Shown here: one piece after another, positions 63,115 to 64,000 of the stretch | Position numbering within the stretch: position 1 is the first letter of the stretch | Layout of the letters: every line of letters starts with the position of its first letter | Assembly (NCBI RefSeq): GCF_009910365.1 | Contig: NZ_CP036423.1 | Span: forward strand, 930,001-994,000 | Direction of reading: 5' to 3' | Source of the DNA: Aequoribacter fuscus | GTDB lineage: Bacteria > Pseudomonadota > Gammaproteobacteria > Pseudomonadales > Halieaceae | DNA: 64,000 bases | Program-made: the position numbers and the translations under genes | Notes under the pieces: generated by a model | Database searches by the model: none | The model's input: the letters and a program-made list of their open reading frames with translations, nothing else | Told to the model about the DNA's origin: nothing

Positions 63115-64000
63115 ATGAATTTTGATTTTAGTGAAGAGCAAAGCATGCTGCGCGACAGCGTAGCAAAGTACGTGCAAGATGATTACGACTGGGAGACTCG
63201 CAAAGCGATTGCGGCGAGCGATGGCGGTATGAGCCCAAACAACTGGCAAACGTTTGCTGAGTTGGGCTGGTTATCGGTGCCTTTTGAAGAACAGTATGGC
63301 GGTTTTGGCGGTGGTCCCGTTGATGTCATGGTCATGATGGAAGAGTTTGGTAAAGGCCTCGTGTTAGAGCCTTACTTGGCGACTGTTGTGCTGTTTGGTG
63401 GTTTACTGCAAAAGGGCTCTAATGACGCTTTGAAAGAAGCCTTAATCCCGAGCATTATTGATGGTTCTTGCTTAGGTGCGTTCGCGTACCTGGAGCGTCA
63501 AAGCCGTCACGAGATGAGCGATGTTCTGACGACAGTGGCCGCGGATGGTGATGATCGCATTATCAACGGCGAGAAGGTGGTGGTATTCAACGCAACCAAT
63601 GCCGGTCAATTTATCGTTTCCGCGCGCGCGAGCGGTAATCAGTCGGACAAAGACGGTTTGTCCTTATTCGTAGTACCTGCTGATGCCGAGGGTCTTGAGT
63701 TGGTCCCGTATCGCTTAATGGATGGTCAGGTGGTTGCCAATGTTCGCTTCAATAATGTGCGTGTGCCCGCAAGCAATGCCGTTTGTGCCGAAGGCGAGGC
63801 TTGGGATCTCATTAACGACGTAACGCAAGACGCGATCTTAGCGGTTAGCGCTGAGGCCTTAGGCATTATGGGGCAGTTGAACTCGAAAACGGTTGAATAC
63901 ACCAAAACTCGTGAACAGTTTGGTGTGAAAATTTCGATTTTCCAGGCGCTGCAGCACCGCATGGTCGAGACCTTTATGGCTTACGAGCAAACCAAATCTC
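63115..64000 (+). CDS. acyl-CoA dehydrogenase, 3' truncated by window edge
   Basis: About 295 residues seen from ATG 63115 (MNFDFSEEQSMLRDSV), preceded by GAAGGAG. N-terminal and central ACAD domains are visible (LGWLSVPFEEQYGGFGGG, NGEKVVVFNAT, VRFNNVRVPASN, TKTREQFGVKISIFQALQHRMVE). Probable partner of the preceding acyl-CoA dehydrogenase in a two-subunit enzyme. Confidence 0.92.
   Translation, partial: MNFDFSEEQSMLRDSVAKYVQDDYDWETRKAIAASDGGMSPNNWQTFAELGWLSVPFEEQYGGFGGGPVDVMVMMEEFGKGLVLEPYLATVVLFGGLLQKGSNDALKEALIPSIIDGSCLGAFAYLERQSRHEMSDVLTTVAADGDDRIINGEKVVVFNATNAGQFIVSARASGNQSDKDGLSLFVVPADAEGLELVPYRLMDGQVVANVRFNNVRVPASNAVCAEGEAWDLINDVTQDAILAVSAEALGIMGQLNSKTVEYTKTREQFGVKISIFQALQHRMVETFMAYEQTKS

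Overview
The window has two parts. Positions 1 to about 34,590 are an integrated mobile island. Positions 34,591 to 64,000 are the chromosome of a gammaproteobacterium. The host call rests on the tmRNA tag ANDDNYALAA (the same tag I recall for pseudomonads), sigma-32 type promoters before grpE and dnaK, the order ratA-rnfH-bamE-fur-recN-hrcA-grpE-dnaK-dnaJ-dapB, and aerobic catabolic genes (acyl-CoA dehydrogenases, a TonB receptor, an isoquinoline-oxidoreductase-like pair). A marine, Cellvibrionales/Halieaceae-like bacterium fits but is inferred.

Island. A P4-type tyrosine integrase is cut by the left window edge. It is followed by a small unknown gene, an AlpA-type regulator, a CHC2/Toprim primase-like protein and a RepA/AAA_25-like helicase, which form the mobility and replication head of the element. 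Its right end abuts the 3' end of ssrA (34,591-34,947, minus strand), so tmRNA is the likely attachment site. The left end and its att copy lie outside the window. Cargo from left to right: an unknown gene plus a membrane-anchored metallophosphoesterase (4.9-6.3 kb); a minus-strand cluster of MORN, RNase-H-like, unknown, HD and coiled-coil proteins (6.6-10.4 kb); a complete type I BREX phage-defence locus brxA-brxB-brxC-pglX-pglZ-brxL with a GIY-YIG protein and a Sel1-repeat protein behind it (11.0-27.0 kb); a tightly coupled five-gene operon of a large alpha-helical protein, a DUF763 protein, a radical SAM enzyme and two small membrane proteins (27.5-31.2 kb); a small divergent membrane peptide; a three-gene unit with two exported proteins (31.6-33.2 kb); and an XRE/ImmA regulator pair next to the att end.

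Most interesting points. The DUF763/radical SAM operon matches no system I know. Its divergent promoter region carries three 19-bp TGTAAA-N7-TTTACA-like palindromes starting exactly 21 bp apart (31,235, 31,256, 31,277), which looks like a phased cooperative operator. The BrxL protein ends in an MIT_C-like (MITD1-type) domain after a proline-rich linker. Several intergenic regions hold strong inverted repeats (4,055-4,147; 4,748-4,783; 6,341-6,421).

Chromosome. After ssrA come an acyl-CoA ligase, an SDR, a DUF1295 membrane reductase, an IorB/IorA-like molybdenum hydroxylase pair, a xi-class GST with a coupled pirin, a VOC protein, a TonB receptor and a D-aminoacylase-like amidohydrolase. smpB, the protein partner of tmRNA, lies 13 kb from ssrA. 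The rest is housekeeping: an SNF transporter, ratA/rnfH, bamE, fur, recN, the heat-shock genes hrcA-grpE-dnaK-dnaJ, dapB coupled to dnaJ, a YbbN-like co-chaperone, an alkyl-sulfatase-like lipoprotein and two acyl-CoA dehydrogenases, the second cut by the right edge.
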